Origin: an uncultured Eubacterium sp.
GTDB lineage: Bacteria > Bacillota > Clostridia > Lachnospirales > Lachnospiraceae
Reading direction: 5' to 3'
Assembly (NCBI GenBank): GCA_905236735.1
Contig: CAJOOU010000244.1
Coordinates: forward strand, 1-5,992
Length of the DNA stretch: 5,992 nucleotides
The notes beneath the pieces are model-generated. The model was not told where the DNA came from. It searched no databases and saw only the letters and a program-made list of their open reading frames with translations. Made by a program: the position numbers and the translations under genes. Below, piece by piece: positions 5,069-5,992 of this stretch (position 1 is the stretch's first letter; each line of letters opens with the position of its first letter).

Positions 5069-5992
5069 TCTCGCTGTTTGCGCTTCATGTTTTCTTCTAC
5101 TCTTCTGTAGAGTTCCTGTGCGGCGTTGTAGCCCATCTTCTTTTGTCTGTGGTTAATGGCTGCAACCTCGCATATAACGGCCAGATTTCGGCCGGGCCTT
5201 ATCGGGAGTTCCTGGCACACCACATCAAGTCCCAGGAAATTAATATAGTTTTCCTCGAGCCCTATCCTGTCATAGTCTGCGCCCTTCTCCCATTCTTCCA
5301 GTTTAATAACTATATCTATATTCTGCTTGGGTTTTATTGACTCTACTCCGAAAAGCATTTTGACATCGATCATGCCAATGCCTCTTACTTCAAGGAAATA
5401 CTGGGTTACTTCAGGCGCCGTTCCCACGAGTGTCCACTCATTTACCCTTCTTATTTCCACCACATCATCTGCCACAAGGCGATGTCCCCTCCTTATCAGT
5501 TCAAGAGCCGCCTCGCTTTTTCCGATGCCGCTTTCTCCCATTATAAGCAAACCTTCACCATAGCAGTCAACAAGCACACCATGTACCGTCATAAACGGAG
5601 CAAATACTTCTCCGAGTTCCGTAATAAGCAGTCCCATAAACGGAGAGGTGTCCTCCTGTGAGAGATAAACAGGCACATTGTTTTCAACCGCTATTTTTAA
5701 AATATCCTCATCCGGTCTGTTACCTCTGCAAAATATAATACAAGGCACATCATAGGAAAACATCTTTGTGAAAATAGAGATTTTCCTTTCCTTATCCATG
5801 AGCTGTATATAACTGTATTCCATCTTCCCGATAACCAGAATCCTCTGATACGGAAAGTCTTCAAAATAGCCAGTAAGCTGAAACCCCGGCCTTAATAACT
5901 CTCTCGTTGTAACTCTGATATTAGATGTATCTATACTCGGTGTCAGATACTCGAGTTCAATTTTTTCAAGCAATTCGTCCAGCTTTACGCTG
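5050..5992 (-). CDS. hprK: HPr kinase/phosphorylase, 5'-truncated by the window edge
   Basis: HprK is the bifunctional enzyme that phosphorylates HPr and Crh on Ser46 in response to ATP and glycolytic intermediates and removes that phosphate, controlling catabolite repression through CcpA. The frame stays open to the edge, adding the residues SVKLDE before a TTG at 5973. That match to the usual HprK N-terminus shows the true start lies a few codons outside the window and the TTG is internal. Counting from the TTG codon as 1, features are: RPG (28-30), catalytic His131 in HGVLVDCYG, the P-loop GESGIGKS (146-153), Asp169-170 in VADDVVEI, the HprK signature EVRGIGMIDV (195-204) and the C-terminal IRPGRNLAVICEVAAIN (258-274). 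Visible length, about 313 residues, is already that of a full protein. The last five residues are encoded by one arm of the inverted repeat. A probable substrate, the HPr-like gene, lies about 4.3 kb downstream on the same strand. Confidence 0.96.
   Translation of the reverse strand, partial: SVKLDELLEKIELEYLTPSIDTSNIRVTTRELLRPGFQLTGYFEDFPYQRILVIGKMEYSYIQLMDKERKISIFTKMFSYDVPCIIFCRGNRPDEDILKIAVENNVPVYLSQEDTSPFMGLLITELGEVFAPFMTVHGVLVDCYGEGLLIMGESGIGKSEAALELIRRGHRLVADDVVEIRRVNEWTLVGTAPEVTQYFLEVRGIGMIDVKMLFGVESIKPKQNIDIVIKLEEWEKGADYDRIGLEENYINFLGLDVVCQELPIRPGRNLAVICEVAAINHRQKKMGYNAAQELYRRVEENMKRKQRERLENS

Overview
The window is a housekeeping stretch from a Gram-positive Firmicute, most likely a Clostridia/Lachnospiraceae-type anaerobe. 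The lineage call is an inference from gene content (HprK, a Crh-like HPr, type IIb MurB, RapZ, WhiA), moderate-to-low G+C, and strong AGGAGG-type ribosome binding sites. All seven genes lie on the minus strand, so transcription runs from the right edge to the left edge.

Right to left (5' to 3' on the coding strand): hprK (HPr kinase/phosphorylase, 5' end cut by the window edge); a 50-nt near-perfect inverted repeat overlapping the hprK stop codon; an M18-family zinc aminopeptidase; murB; rapZ (yvcJ); whiA; and a small HPr-fold protein. Gaps between these genes are only 13-65 nt and no convincing internal terminator was seen, so they probably form one transcription unit, possibly punctuated by the inverted repeat. 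After a 126-nt spacer with a good sigma-A promoter and a structured leader comes a small, apparently independently expressed cupin gene whose stop codon is at the left edge.

The set combines carbon-status sensing (HprK and its likely substrate), peptidoglycan precursor synthesis (MurB), a GlcN6P/RNA-linked P-loop regulator (RapZ) and a division/chromosome-linked DNA-binding protein (WhiA). In Bacillus subtilis the corresponding genes run yvcJ(rapZ)-yvcK(glmR)-yvcL(whiA)-crh. Here glmR is absent between rapZ and whiA, and hprK is upstream in the same run.

The most interesting points are: (1) the HPr-like protein has Glu at position 15, where HPr has the phosphorylatable His, but keeps Arg17 and Ser46, so it looks like a Crh-type regulator rather than a PTS carrier, and it lies downstream of its presumed kinase; (2) the long inverted repeat encodes the last residues of HprK; (3) the cupin has lost every canonical metal ligand; (4) the cupin has its own promoter and a leader with two hairpins. 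No RNA genes, CRISPR arrays, transposases or phage genes were seen. No gene-free stretch exceeds 126 nt.
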